DNA of 64,000 bases, from assembly GCF_963678635.1 (NCBI RefSeq), contig NC_087065.1:74845345-74909344 (forward strand), given 5' to 3'. Positions 11,283 through 23,209 of the stretch are shown in pieces; the stretch's first letter is position 1; every line of letters begins with the position of its first letter. Under the pieces are notes generated by a model. It was not told the DNA's origin, did not search any database, and saw only the letters and a list, made by a program, of their open reading frames with translations. The position numbers and the translations under genes were made by a program. The stretch is from Symsagittifera roscoffensis. Taxonomy: Eukaryota > Xenacoelomorpha > Acoela > Convolutidae.

Positions 11283-12157
11283 CACACATGAGGCTTAAGA
11301 AAAATAGGCCCTATAACCATTGGCTCAAGAGTCAGGGACACTATCTCTTGTGTTTTTCTACCTCAAATCAGTCGGAGCCAATTCGGTTCGCTTGTGACAT
11401 GAGACTACGACCCGTTACAGCTTAAAGGCTACTACCAAAATATCCCCCCCACTCTAGAAATAAGAACGTCCCCATACTTAGGTCTCTAGATACCCAAAAT
11501 ACATGAACGCCGTTAAAAACCGGGTCGGAACAATCCGTTAAGTTATTTTTTATTAGACAGTGGAACTTTTCAGATGGATCAACCTAAAACTCGCCTTACC
11601 TCAACATAACAATCATAAAACACACTCTAGAAACTTAAATTAAGTACTCACATCGTAGCACGCTCAAGAACTGGGAGTAATTAAGTCGGTCAGCAACTCG
11701 AGAATTAAATAATGTAACTAAATGAGTTTCATGTTTGTCAGTTTCAATACCAAGGACAAGTTTTAACTCTAGAATATAGTTTCTCGTGAACCATTGGGAC
11801 ACTCAAGCTGTCCACTTTTCCACCGAAGGTTCACTCTAGTCCAGTTCGAATAACAATCCAATCGAGTAATGATAGTCCAGTTCTCGGGAATACGCTTGTC
11901 TCTGTTTCAGAGGCGACAGCTCTACTCTAGTTTTATTGTGACGGAAATTGCGAATAGCAATTTCCCACTGTTTTATCTGGCAACTTTCCCGCGTTTGTTA
12001 CTCGATTGTTCTGATTTCTCTTTTTCGGTTTTCAGTTGTCGCGAGAAAATCGTGCATGACAGGCTCCATTCGAATTTTTGAAAAATCAAATTTTACTCCA
12101 AAATTAAGCGTACTTGTTTTTCTCAAGGTCAAACTTCCAAATATGACCGACTGGCAC
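11283..12157. repeat. 875-bp dispersed repeat, copy A
   Basis: It begins GTCACACATGAGGCTTAAGA and ends CATATGACCGACTGGCACA-like (seen as AAATATGACCGACTGGCACA). It matches 12683-13558 along its length with moderate divergence. It contains a perfect inverted repeat GGAAATTGC/GCAATTTCC with a 5-base loop at 11943-11965. It begins with TGAG and ends with GGCA after trimming, which would fit a solo LTR, but I see no clean target duplication. Confidence 0.75.
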
Positions 12158-12387
12158 ATTACTTTCTACCATGGGTTACTGTGCCATGCAACTATGATAA
12201 CAGAAGTTTCTACTGAATTTAGAATTTACTGAAACTCGACAGCAGATCATTAAAACAGAAAAAAATTCGGAAAAGATGTAACCTACAGACAATTGCTATT
12301 CGCAATTCGCCTATTAAAAAATTGTAACATTCGCCCGGAGAGTACTTAACGACGGAAAGTAAAACTATATCCTATAACGACACAAGA

Positions 12388-12682
12388 ACAAAAAATGCAA
12401 AATACTCGAAGGTTCGAAACAAAGTCAGGAAACTGACATGGAACTGTGTTCGAATACATGAAGAAGATATATCAAAGAGCATAAAACAGCAACCTAAAAA
12501 GTTTTGGAACTACGTAAACAAAAAAACAAAATCCACTGAGACGATACCTGCACTCAAAATTAGCGATAACAATTGGGCCAAGACCGACAAGGAGAAAGCG
12601 ACTGCCCTGTCTGATTTCTTCAATTCGGTTTTCACCATAGAAACACCTGGCAGCTCGGAATTTGTAACAGTCGCCTACTTCA
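12388..12682 (+). pseudogene. CR1-like LINE ORF2 fragment, EN-RT linker
   Basis: An open plus-strand frame reads through motifs typical of the segment between endonuclease and reverse transcriptase in CR1-like LINEs: KVRNKVRKLTW, then KKFWNYVNKKTK, then DKEKATALSDFFNSVFT. It is cut off at about 12680 by copy B of the 875-bp repeat and resumes at 13614. The endonuclease part is not seen upstream. This is a fragment with no start codon. Confidence 0.75.
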
Positions 12683-13558
12683 GTCACATATGAGGCTTAA
12701 GAAAAATAGGCCCTATAACCATTGGCTCAAAAGTCAGGGACACTATCTCTTGTGTTTTTCTACCTCAAATCAGTCGGAGCCAATTCGGTTCGCTTGTGAC
12801 ATGAGACTACGACCCGTTACAGCTTAAAGGCTACTACCAAAATATCCCCCCACTCTAGAAAATAAGAGCGTGCCCATACTTAGGTCTCGAGATACCCAAA
12901 ATACACGAACGCCGTTAAAAACAGGGTCGGAACAATCCGTTAAGTTACTTTTTATTGGACAGTGGAACTTTGATCCATTTCAGATGGATCAACCTAAAAA
13001 TCGCCTTATCTCAACATAACAATCATAAAACACACTCGAAAAATTTAAATTAGGGACTCACATGTTGATGCACTCGAGTACAAGGAGTAATTAAATTGGT
13101 AAGCAACTCAAGAATTAGATAATATAACTAGATAAGTTCAATACTGGTCAGTTTTGGTAACAGAAGTAAGTTCTGGCTCTAGAATTGGAGTTTTTGTGTG
13201 AACCATTGGGACACTCAAGCTGTCCACCTTTCGATTGAAGGTTCACTCTAGTTTGTTATCGAATAGTTGTTCTCTCTTCTTTTTATTATCTCTCTTCCTA
13301 TTTCGGGATAAGACAGCTCTACTCGTGTCCTATTTTATATCTGGAAATTGCGAATAGCAATTTCCTGCTGTTTTTCTTCAGTATTTTCCCGCAATTGTAT
13401 ATTCGGATGTTCTGATTTTTCTCTTTTTGTTTTCAGTTGGTACGAGAAAATTGAGCATGACAGGCTCCATTCGAAAATTTGAAAATTAAAACTTCACTCC
13501 AGAATTACGTATTTTCGTGTCTCTCAAGGTCAAACTTCCAGACATGACCGACTGGCAC
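12683..13558. repeat. 875-bp dispersed repeat, copy B, inside the LINE
   Basis: Direct repeat of 11283-12157. It starts GTCACATATGAGGCTTAAGA and ends AGACATGACCGACTGGCACA. It separates the linker and RT parts of one LINE reading region, so it inserted into or was duplicated within that LINE. It keeps the perfect hairpin GGAAATTGC/GCAATTTCC at 13343-13365. Confidence 0.75.
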
Positions 13559-13613
13559 AATTTATGGATCTCCAAGAGCAGCAAATATCAGATTATCTAT
13601 ATCTCTATTTTAA

Positions 13614-14988
13614 CTTGCCGTGTTAGACACCACGAAATCGATGGGAGCTGACAATGTTCACCCAAAGATTTTGAGCGAATGCCGATATGAAATAGCTGAA
13701 ATACTGTGTTCTTTAATGCAAAACTCCTGGGAAAAGGGAGAAATATCCGAAGATTGGAATTGCGCAAACATAACAGCGATTCACAAAAAGATGCAAAAAG
13801 TGGCCCAAAGAATTACAAACCTGTTAGCTTCACATCAATCTGTCGCAAAATACTGAAAAAAGTGATAAGAAGACACCTGTTTGACTTCTAGAGACAAAAC
13901 ATCATCTAACCAGACAAACAGTATGGTTTATTACCAGGTCGATCAACGACTCTCCAGTTATTAAATGGAAAATTTTAAACTGAATCACAGCATTCTTAAC
14001 AGATAGGAGGCAACGGGTAGTGGTAAACGAAAGTTTTCCGGAGTGGGCACCAGTTGTCAGCGTAGTCCCACAGGGATCTGTACTGGGACCAATACTTATT
14101 TTTGCTGAACATGAACTCAATGACGGATGGCATTACTTCCCCCTTTTTTTCTATACGTAGATGACGCCAAAATATTCAGATCAATTACTGATGAGACTTA
14201 ACAGCAAAAACTCCAATTTGATCTGAATGAAATTTCCAAATGGGCTGAAAGCAGTTTAATGAAGTTCAATCTAACAAAATGTCATAATTTCACCCTACAG
14301 GGAAGAACGAAACAATCTGAACGGAACAATACCTTAAATGGCGGAAAACAACTAAGCAAAGATGAATCAGAGAAAAATATGCGAGTTATCGTTGACTCAA
14401 GGTTACAGTAACGTGTGCACAACGCCAAAAAAACGAAAGTGGCAAAACAACATAGTCGCGATAATCAGGAAAAGCTTCGTGAACCTGACCTCTGAAATTC
14501 TAACGACCCTGTACAAAGCCTTAGTAAGAACACATCTGGAGTATGCAAATCAGGCATGGAATCCAAACCTTAAAAAAGACAAAATTACGATTGAAAATGT
14601 TCAGCGACGAGCAACGAAACCTATTCCAGGTATACGGAAATACAGCTATTCGAAACGACTTCAGATTTTTATGCTACCAATACTCGAGTACAGACGCAAA
14701 CGAGGTAGAATGATTGAAGTCTTCAAAATTCTGAACGGCGTGTACGATACCGCAGCGACTGAAGGATTTTTTACAATCAACGAAAGAGACACAAGAAGAA
14801 ACCCTTTCAAGATTGTGACCAAAAAGACCAGAACTACTGCTAGACAAAGTTTCTTTACAGTTGCAGCTATCAACGACTGGAACTCGTTACCCGAAACAGT
14901 AGAATTAAGCGAGAGTGTGAACGTTTTCAAATCAAGACTAGACAAACTATGGGCGTCTGAAATATATGACGCATCGTTTATGGAATGA
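13614..14988 (+). pseudogene. CR1-like LINE reverse transcriptase, broken
   Basis: Reverse-transcriptase motifs follow one another in CR1 order: GADNVHPKILSEC (about 13640-13680), EDWNCANITAIHKK, NYKPVSFTSICRKILKK in another frame (about 13815-13860), VVPQGSVLGPIL (about 14060-14095), the catalytic YVDD at about 14154-14165, and the C-terminal region LVRTHLEYANQAWNP (about 14525) to NDWNSLPETV (14870-14905). The last 208 residues are still open (14362-14988). Upstream parts are split by several frameshifts and stops, so the element cannot make RT. Inference: one copy, interrupted upstream by the 875-bp repeat. Confidence 0.85.
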
Positions 14989-15403
14989 CGAAATGGACGT
15001 CCAAGAAAGAGCTGTTCGACGGATGCCCGGGAGGCCTGGAGATCAGAAGTTAACCTGTGAATCTGTGAAGATAGAGTTTCAAGTGCTTTTAACCGTCTCT
15101 ACCAAAACCAGTTCAGAACGGTCCTTATAACATCGGGTCAATGAGTTGCTACTGCTTAAAGGCTATCAGCCGAGTCGCGCAAATTAACTTAGTTGCATGC
15201 AAAATAGTGAACTCATGGCTGGGTCTCAGCATCCCCAGACCACGAGATCACTCCTAAAAACGGGGTAGGTACATAATAATTATTAAGTTACCTAATTACT
15301 ATTGTTTTTGCGCAGTAGAGAAAATCACCCTATCCATCGGAGATGAAAATAAACAATGCGGTCAGGACATATGAAGAAAAGTTAGCCGTGTCTGAGTGCC
15401 GGC

Positions 15404-15805
15404 TCAAGCATACAGATGGCGTTGCCGCGTTGCACAGCGATACTCAGCCGTTGTCTTAAAAAAAAGAAAACTGCGTTTTTTTTGAGTTTTTGCATCCATA
15501 AGGCGGGAGAGTTCTTTCAAAAAATTATAGCTGGTTTCACCTATAACTCCAAGGGTCTCGATTGCAACAGGTTCAAAATTGTGAGAGTTTTCCAGCTTGC
15601 GATAATTGTTGCATTTTCTATCCTCTGCTATGTTGGTGATGACTGGGCCTTCTTGTTTTCCTGAGGAGATATTGGATGTCGCGAGTCTATTGACGCATAT
15701 AAAATCCCAGGCATCACGGAGAAGGCCAGTAGGTTCAACTGTGACGGGATTTTGAGCGGTTTTAAAGGCGTCACGGATAACTTCATTGCATCGGAGATTG
15801 ATCAA
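15404..15805 (-). pseudogene. C-terminal domain of a retroelement-like ORF
   Basis: This 133-residue minus-strand ORF contains VEPTGLLRD, then DFICVNRLATS, then NFEPVAIETLGVIGE. The spacing and the FxPVAxETLG signature match, from memory of the family, the C-terminal part of many LINE-like ORFs in invertebrates, which has the look of a PD-(D/E)xK-type nuclease-like fold. An RPDG-type stretch expected before the first aspartate is missing, so it is probably inactive. No reverse transcriptase was recognised directly upstream on this strand. It may be the tail of the decayed block to its right or an independent fragment. Confidence 0.5.
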
Positions 15806-17040
15806 CCCTTTCCTTAACCCTTAGCTTCTCATAGCCTTAAACTGAAAATAGATGTGATAATTCAAATTCAGGACATCTCCGGAAGCTAAAAGTAATTAAA
15901 ACTACAGTTCAGGATTGTATCTCCAGGCCCTGCCCATTTCTTCAATATTCCTTAAGAGATGCCTTCTTCACTATGAGGAAGGGTTGCTGCCTCCACCTTG
16001 ATTCTTCTCGATTTGCTCAATTGATCCGGTAACGATTGTAACAGCACAATCGTTACAACTCTGAAGGCTTCTTCTCGTTATTTCTATAATTGTCTCTGCT
16101 CACGTTATTTCTGTCTCGCTCATTGTTGTTCTTGTTTATGCGAGCCAAAATCACGGGTTTAATTTTCGCTGTTTTTCAGTTCTCGCGAAAATAAAAAAGC
16201 TCACGTGTTTTTCTTTGCAAACGAATTTTTATAAATAAGCATGTCAGCTCAAAGTGACCCTTCCCAATCCGTTGTTTTCGTCAAATAAGTTCATTCATCT
16301 TCGAAACTGCTCTTTGGTACAGTCGAACCACTTCAAATGAAATTCGTTTTGATGAACCATTTTTTGGCAGCATTCTGGTCGAATGGCACACACTCACCGG
16401 ACAGCCCCGGTCAATGTCCTCATTAAACTGTGAGAAACTCACCAAAATGGTACAGTGCCATCGAACAGAATTTACAAAATGCATCAAAAGAATTTTTATC
16501 CACGTTATACCGATTCACTACGTTCTTGAAAGACATCATACCACCACACCATAGCCCTCTAACATTTTCCACTAATCTGCACATAAGAATATGCCAGGAG
16601 ATAAAATTTCCTTTCTGACTTCCATTGCCAGTTCCTAATTGAATTTTTTTCTCCTATTTAAAAAGTGTTGGGACGCAGGATGCTCCTACCAACTAACACG
16701 CTAAAATTATCCAACCAAGTCCAGTCACTTGAGGAATCGTTTTACTTGTTATCGGTCCTGAATAAAAATTTAAAAAATTTGTGATTAGAAAGAACAATGA
16801 AATAATCTCCCTCTTCAGGAGATTACCCAAGTTCTTCATGTCACCACAAAAAGAACACTCATCTTAGTTGATAAAAATAATCTTGCAGGCTGGAATATTT
16901 CAAATATACTTCTGACTCAAGCCTCTCATAAATGAATATTAAGTGTTTTCAAAAACACTCAACGAATCATATAACCAACCCACAACTGTAATAAAATTAA
17001 ATTTCAAAGTTTGAACTTAAGTTTTCAAGTTTTCAATTCA
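15806..17040. other. No gene recognised
   Basis: Mixed-composition spacer between two minus-strand reading regions. Only short ORFs without recognisable motifs occur, for example 68 codons at 16487-16281. I see no repeat shared with the rest of the window. Confidence 0.4.
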
Positions 17041-17184
17041 TCTTATTCAGCTTGGTTACTCTATTCGCTTTTTCCACACAGGACAATGTTCTCTTCTTTT
17101 ACTTCATTTCGCTTCCTCATCCTTTAGAGGTTCTAAAACGTCTAAAAACTTTTTTGTTTGCTTGCTTGTGCTCGATTCTCTCTT

Positions 17185-17679
17185 TCAACTATTCATCTCC
17201 TCTCCTTGCGACATTGACTCCGCACTCTCGGTTTCTGTATCCACCAGCACATCAGTTGCCATTCTTATGCTGTTGTAGGCAGTTCTCCAAGAGTTTTGCT
17301 CCTCCACCCTTTGCTTGCAACAGGTTAGGGGATCCACAGCTGTCTCTTTGCTCCTACAGAAGCTTTTGTGGAGACACAAAGTCACATTCATTTCAAGGTC
17401 TTCTCTCAACAAGTCTTCTCGTCCTTTTCCCTCACAATCAATAATACCTACTGTTTTTTTCACAGCAGTGGTCTCGGCTTTTCGATGAGTCACAAAAACT
17501 CGCTTGAAAGCTTCTGGTCCTATGTCCAGTTGGAACGAAGTACACACTCTGCTGTACTTTGACATGTGCTTTTTGGCATATTCATACAACCATGCAGTCA
17601 TGTTAGCTCTAAACCATGGCATCATTCGTCTCCTGGCCCATATTTTTTTCAATCCATCGGAGAATTTAAGACTTAACAC
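17185..17679 (-). pseudogene. Unrecognised ORF fragment of the decayed minus-strand block
   Basis: A 164-residue ORF of unknown function. It has basic and aromatic segments (KIWARRRMMPWFRANMTAWL) and an acidic tail. It follows 17876-18430 on the same strand, in a region clearly richer in G+C than the DNA beyond 23 kb. I read it as a piece of a longer ancestral protein because neighbouring pieces are separated only by single stops or small frameshifts. Confidence 0.35.
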
Positions 17680-17875
17680 ATTGTATCGAAAAGATCTAAG
17701 TCTTTCAGACAGTTGAGTTCTTCCAATTGTTCCTTGGTCGGCACTTCATGTCTATTGTTCTCTCGTACATGAACCTCCAGCCACCTAATTGTTATCATCA
17801 CTCAGATTACGATTGTCCTTACTTTCTGTGATGAGTCTGGTAAACCCATGGTGAGCAGCTCTCCAGCGTTCCGGA

Positions 17876-18430
17876 TCAGCACCAGATTACTTCGCGCGGG
17901 TTACCACCATGTATTTGCAACAAACAGTGGCACGGAAATTCATCATGCATCAGCATGATGCTCCTCCAATTCCGACGTCCCAACGCTTCTAGCAGCTGTT
18001 TCATTCCCATCATTACACGGTGAATTTTTTCACTCTTGTCAACTGCGTTGTTATCCGTGGCTGCTGATCCTCTAAGCTTCTGCCTTTCAAAATCACTGAA
18101 GTTCCTACCAGCGTATTTCATGAACTTTCTTCCAAGTATCGCTTCCAACTCGTTTTTAGTTCTCTCAGGAACTGCAGCAAATAACTTACAGAGCAGCTCA
18201 TCAGGCTTTTCTGACATTCATGCAAGTCTCACATATGTCGGCACGGAGAAGGGTTGATCGACTACAGTCCTCGTGTTCTTCACGTCCACTGCCACAAAGT
18301 GTACCGTGTAACGGCTCTTGCACAGTGGAGTCACGTTAGAACCTACAACGTATCGGACACCTGACGGTCTCTGATACGCCTCACTTTGTTTCAAGTTCAT
18401 TTCCACTTCGACTGGACTGCTTCCCTCCAT
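17876..18430 (-). pseudogene. Unrecognised reading frame split by one stop
   Basis: Two ORFs, 18430-18218 (70 aa) and 18217-17876 (113 aa), lie in the same frame with one stop codon between them, so they were probably one coding sequence. The second contains LLCKLFAAVPERTKNELEAI and a charged helix-like region (KFMKYAGRNFSDFERQKLRG). I do not recognise the family. Confidence 0.4.
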
Positions 18431-18561
18431 CTTCCAATGTGTTCCTGTTCGTTTTGCAACATACCCGGAAACTCTTCTAGACTGATGGCGGTGACCATTT
18501 CATGCTTCTGCCCCAGTCCCAAAATTGACTCTAGGGAACCAAACAGGCAACTCAACAACCT

Positions 18562-19101
18562 TCAAAGGTTGCTTCTAAAGGCTTCGGTCATCAAATTGTG
18601 CATCGTATTTAGGTCACGCAAGTTGCAATCAGCATTTGAATCTCTCTCAAAATCTTGCGTCACTCGTAAAATCACATCTGCATTGGGACTTGGGCACAAG
18701 AAGAGTTTCATTATTTCCCAAACTGCCAGCAGGCTCATTCTTAACAATTCGTCAGAGAATCCCAATCCGAATTCTACACGGCTGTCAGATTCTGGTACTG
18801 AAGGTGCAGTCACCTTTTCTTCTAGCTCTAATCCCAAATTGACCTGCTGACTTGTATTCTTCCTAGTTTTCGATATTCTGGACATCCAGTTTCTAAGTAA
18901 CTTCACTTGCTCATAATCAAAGTAGCAGTCAAATATGTCGTCGTTAATGAAAGGGTTGAGGCCACTCCAATTATTCGTGATACTAATGGTACGACTTCTT
19001 TCTGAGAGATCGACAGTATTCACTGGATCTAACAAGCGTTCACATAGCTTCCTCGGAGAGCTTAAGTTCTTTGTTGGAAATTTCATAAATTCTGATTTCA
19101 T
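18562..19101 (-). pseudogene. Unrecognised ORF fragment (179 aa)
   Basis: Acidic, soluble-looking protein fragment with no membrane segment, zinc motif or known signature that I can see. Its codon-like composition and strand agree with the adjacent pieces at 17876-18430 and 19199-20593. Probably part of the same inactivated element. Confidence 0.35.
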
Positions 19102-19198
19102 AAATTTTTCTCAAAGATTCTAACTCCTCTGGCTCCTTCATATTTACTCGCATTGGCTTGCTCTGGTGTACATCTACAAGTGCTTGCAACATCAACGT

Positions 19199-20593
19199 TT
19201 ATTTTGGCTCGCAGCCTTCCTGTATTACCTTTGCACAGGTGCTCAGCGCTGTTGCCGGCATTTGCTTTAACATGAACCTGATAAAACAGAGAGCGTCCCT
19301 CCGTTTAGCGCACGCCATTGCCCCCGCCTCCTCCTTTATCATCCAATCTCTCAAGGCCATCATCAAGAGCACTTTTTCATCTTTCAACCTCTTTCACTCC
19401 TCCGAGTCATACTCTTCCCCTGTCAGTCCTGCTAAGAACCAGGTAAGCCTAAGCTTTACTTCCGTCCTCACAAATGGTGTTGCTATTAGAGCATGAACTT
19501 CGGACGCCATTCTCATTCTTTCTTGAAATTGACGTAGCAAAACTGCCCTCCACGGCAAACTCACAAGCTGATCCACTCTTTCAGTGTGCATTTCCGAGGA
19601 AGCCAACGTTCCGTAGGCCTTCTGCTTCATAATCGTATCTTTCATGATCTCCTCCAGATAGCATCCTATCGTATCTTTATTTTCTAATGCGATCGGGCGT
19701 CCTATGACTGAGTTCCTGAACTCCATCATTTCGAAATATTCCCCAGCGGGCTTGCCCATCATGACTGTATCTGACACCGTCAATCGACTGTATTCGACCG
19801 GAATCAGCTGTCCTACGACGCTTCCCTTTCCGTGATTCATCCTCGATGATTTCAAGTCCTTCAAGGTACTATCACCATACTGGCTCAGGATCTCCATTTC
19901 TAGTTTTGGTCCTGTAAGAGTGCGGTCACTCTTTTCCGCTTTATAACTGGCTGAATTCAGTCCTGCCAATACTATGGGCGGTACAGCTGACAAGTCTGTG
20001 CCTTTGGAGTTGCCCTGCAATCTATTATCGCCTTGTCCCAGGTCATCAACATCCTCCACTCTTTTCCATTCCGCTAAACTGGCAGTTTTGCCAGGAAACT
20101 CGGGATTCGCCTCCACTTTTCCTGCGTTCCTTCCCATAACTTTGCTGCCCATTTTGATCTTCTTGTATTTAGTCCTTTTTGTCAACATCTTAGAGCGCAT
20201 TGTTCCTTTTCTCGTTCTGGACAGATACACAATCTCGTAACTATTTTGCTGATAAGTAGGCTTGATGAGATAATTGGTTTTGCTTTCATCAGTTGCTGAG
20301 TCAATTAACAACTCACTCAATCTCCCCTCACAATCGTCCGCCTTTTCCAAAATCTCGGGGATCAAAGTCCTATTTAGTCCCGTTTTCATTATCGATTAGA
20401 TCCCGTAGCACTGTACTACCGACCAGACCTCTTCCATGAACGCGACTCGATACATTCTACATCCGGTTCGATTTTCATGACCACGGTGATGCACTTCCCA
20501 CTCGTCCTCAGGAAGTGTTTCTAAGGACGGCACTCTCGCTGCGCTCTCAATCTTTTGTCTGCGCGGCGAGTCCATTAACAATCTCGCACACAT
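19199..20593 (-). pseudogene. Unrecognised long frame with two internal stops
   Basis: ORFs 20593-20396 (65 aa), 20389-19394 (331 aa) and 19387-19199 (62 aa) share one frame and are separated only by stop codons, giving a former frame of at least 460 codons. The 331-residue part has a basic patch (KRTKYKKIKMGSKVMGR), then GKPAGEYFEMMEFRNSVIGR and a helix-rich tail. No catalytic motif was recognised. The single-stop breaks indicate relatively recent inactivation of a long protein, consistent with a mobile element. Confidence 0.45.
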
Positions 20594-20985
20594 GAAAGCT
20601 GAGGGAATTTCCAGTGTAGAAGCCCTTCTTCGGCTGGCTCTGTTGTGTCAACAATTGTGTCTGTCTGCTCAAGCTCATCCAAGAAAGCAAAGTGCAGACT
20701 TGAGGCCTTTCGCACTGATTCTTTATCCTCGTCTTCTTTCGCCAAAAGATCCTGATTCATCGGTTCTTCCTCTTCATCATCCCCCTCAGGCTCTTTGACA
20801 TTGTTCGGTTGAGATATTGAAATTCCTTGCTGGCTCTCTTCCGTTTATTCTTCAGGGAATTTCGGTATTAACAATTCCCCGACTGACACATCTTGCATCT
20901 CCTGATGGGTAATCACCACTTCTTCACAACACAAGGGTGTTAGAGCGTCTCTAGTCAACAAACCTCCAATAACCACCATTTCCGG
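20575..20985 (-). pseudogene. Acidic ORF pieces next to a splice-acceptor-like site
   Basis: An open stretch starts just after TTTATTTCAG (about 20995-20986), which looks like a 3' splice site, and reads EMVVIGGLLTRDALTPLCCE. After a stop it continues as a strongly acidic segment (GDDEEEEP) and the 61-residue ORF 20760-20575. The acceptor-like sequence may be chance. No function is recognised. Confidence 0.3.
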
Positions 20986-21227
20986 CCTGAAATAAATACA
21001 TGACTATCACTGCTGCCTCTTCCATACTCACTTTCCTCTTTTACCCAACGGTGCGACATTCAATACTGCCTCTTCTTCTTCGAACCGTCTGTGGCAGTGT
21101 TGCACATCCTCCTTTTGGTCGATTCTTCAACATACGCAAACTATGTATGTTGCAGCACGGCAACGTTTCTGCCTATAAAACATGGATCCATCGACGTTGA
21201 GAATGCGGCCATTCTCCTATTTTTTAT

Positions 21228-21710
21228 CTAAAAAACCCTCATTATTGGGGGTTGAACTACGGACTCTGCTCCGACTAACATTCTTCTAATCAGAGGGTAT
21301 TCCGGTGTTTCCTCCGGCAGTCTCCTGAAGTAATTCCAATCTTCCGTCTCTTTTCTCAGCTTCTGATATGCTGTCAACAATTTTGGTATCCTGGACACTT
21401 CCCCATTGGTCTTGTCATGAGATCTCAGCTTCCACATCTTAGGGTAGACCTCAAAGTGTCCTCTTTCTACTTCGCCTATTCGGTCACGGAATTGATTGTT
21501 GAAATTTACGGCAATCAATTCGGGTTCAGCAATTTTGTAGAATAGCAAATCTTTACTCATCGCATCCCCCAAGACCTTCTGAGCGCACCAGTTAAGAGTG
21601 CTTCCATCAATTACAGAGACCAGGTTCAGGTGCAGCACCGACCTTCTGTACGTTCCTACTCTAGAGTCAGGAAACCCAAGCGTCACTGCTTGTCCATATA
21701 CGACACTCAA
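21228..21710 (-). pseudogene. Unrecognised ORF fragment (160 aa)
   Basis: It continues the product of 22230-21715 after a small frameshift: the two ORFs are four bases apart. It contains FPDSRVGTYRRSVLHLNLVS and FEVYPKMWKLRSHDK. The combined length is about 330 residues. Family unknown; a structural protein of a mobile element is one possibility. Confidence 0.35.
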
Positions 21711-21714
21711 GAAT

Positions 21715-22230
21715 TCACAGACCCCTCATCAGTTCCAGAGGATCGATCCTCATGGCCAGGTACAAATAAGTTAGCAGTGGCATGCCACCTGCATGACGTC
21801 GCACAACCTCTTCTCTCTGAATTGTCTCATCTCCTCCGGTCCCAAAGCGATTCTGCTGCAGGAGAAACGGTATAAAGGTGAGTCTCAAGCCCTTCATCTT
21901 TGTCCAAGAGGGCTTCCCCCTCTGGAGATCAAATTTCATGACGTTCTCCCTCATTTGCTCAGCGTATCTCGTTACGGTAATGAACTCTACCAACTTGTCG
22001 TAGCTCATCGCGATCATAGTCAAAAGAACACCCAAGCGGAGATTTTGTATGCTTTCCGTGAGCAAAACCGCAGGTCCCTTCTGGAAATTTTTTTCTCCAA
22101 AGATCACAAAAACGCTAAAATCACTACTATGGCCAATTTGGTGGTTGCTCGAACAAATTCCTTGATCATTTATCCTTGACAACTCGGGATATAGCTTAGC
22201 CAGTAAGGACGCATTCCAACTTGCTCCCAA
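21715..22230 (-). pseudogene. Unrecognised ORF fragment (171 aa)
   Basis: It contains MRENVMKFDLQRGKPSW and FIPFLLQQNRFGTGGDETIQ, both well-structured, protein-like runs. It lies between the 22323-22535 piece and the 21228-21710 piece on the same strand. The pattern of conserved-looking segments broken by frameshifts is that of a pseudogene. I cannot assign a function. Confidence 0.35.
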
Positions 22231-22322
22231 CCCTTCTTACATACTATTAGTCCTGACTTGACCATCCCTTCCTCGTACATTTTCCGTCCAGTACTCCTCC
22301 AAAGTTTTTCTTATCATCCTGT

Positions 22323-22535
22323 TCATGAAATGTGGCTTTTGTCCCCTCTCCGTTCTGCCTGGTCAAGTGACTCTGGCAAGTATTGATGAATCTTTGCAAT
22401 CATTGGTGGTCCTCGCTGGAACGCATCCGCCACCAGCGCTGCAGCCCAGGGAGTCAAGTGCAGCCACTTGTTAGCTTCCGGTTTCGTCCGCAGAGTCAAC
22501 GCTTCCAGTTGAGCTTCCGTCTGTTCGGCGTTCAT
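22323..22535 (-). pseudogene. Unrecognised ORF fragment (70 aa)
   Basis: Short ORF with KWLHLTPWAAALVADAFQRG and HQYLPESLD. It follows the SGNH-like segment and precedes the larger fragments on the same strand. Probably the next part of the same decayed coding block. Confidence 0.35.
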
Positions 22536-22623
22536 TCTCGTGGATGTTTATTTATTGATCTCGTCATTTCGGAACCAAAGATTGTTCGACATGTCAACAA
22601 TTATCCTATGGTCATTGTGTCTT

Positions 22624-23160
22624 TCAGGCTTCATTTCCAGTTTCTCCTCTATCGGACCAATCAATTTCTAGTTCATTCAATCGCTCCTGTAATACGCTGT
22701 TCATGTAGGCCTGTCCTTCAATTGTGTCGATGTGAATGCCATCGACAGTGAATCTCGGTTGGTCCTGCGCTCTCAACTCGTACTCCAGATCCATCAAGAC
22801 TAGTCTTCCCGGATTACGGCTTGGCAGGTTACGGACTGTGTTGTTCCATCTCACAGTCCTCTCATTCTGTCTGCGCGTGGCCGCTAGGTGTAACCTCGTG
22901 CCCATCAGGATGGTGCAGATGATCAACACCGTACAGTGGAACTTCTACCATATTGCAGTCAAAAGGCAGACCATCATGTTCTCCCATCTCGCTTCTTCCG
23001 ACTAGGGGCTTCTGGACACGTTGTTAGTGCCTATTGAAATTATTACGCTGGGCATTCTTCCTGGATTTAGTAGCTCTACCATCTCAAACAATTGAGCCAA
23101 TTTTACTGAGCAACCAGGGCAGGCAATTTCTATAACAAAAGGTCTATCTTGCAAAGTTGC
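22624..23160 (-). pseudogene. SGNH/GDSL-esterase-like domain, broken
   Basis: The minus-strand frame shows SGNH block III as ISIGTNN (GTNN at 23031-23020) and block V as DGIH (22743-22732), 96 codons apart in one frame. A hydrophobic strand (VLIICTILMG) and VLMDLEYELR lie between, as in SGNH hydrolases. Two TAG stops (about 23005 and 22949) interrupt the frame, and a GDS motif for block I was not found, so it is inactive. Esterase domains of this type are known in CR1-like non-LTR retrotransposons, which supports a mobile-element origin for the block to its left. It could instead be a remnant of a cellular esterase. Confidence 0.55.
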
Positions 23161-23209
23161 AATACATGTTTCGAATGCTGCTTATGTTATCAGCCAAAAT
23201 AAAATTTTG

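Noticed and set aside
11104-11289. Minus-strand ORF with an ILEYR motif resembling the LINE C-terminus
   Set aside because: The match is a few residues only, and the surrounding sequence does not continue the LINE pattern.
20986-20995. Splice-acceptor-like TTTATTTCAG as evidence for a spliced host gene
   Set aside because: A single acceptor-like string is expected by chance in T-rich DNA, and neighbouring fragments are broken by stops rather than by GT-AG introns.
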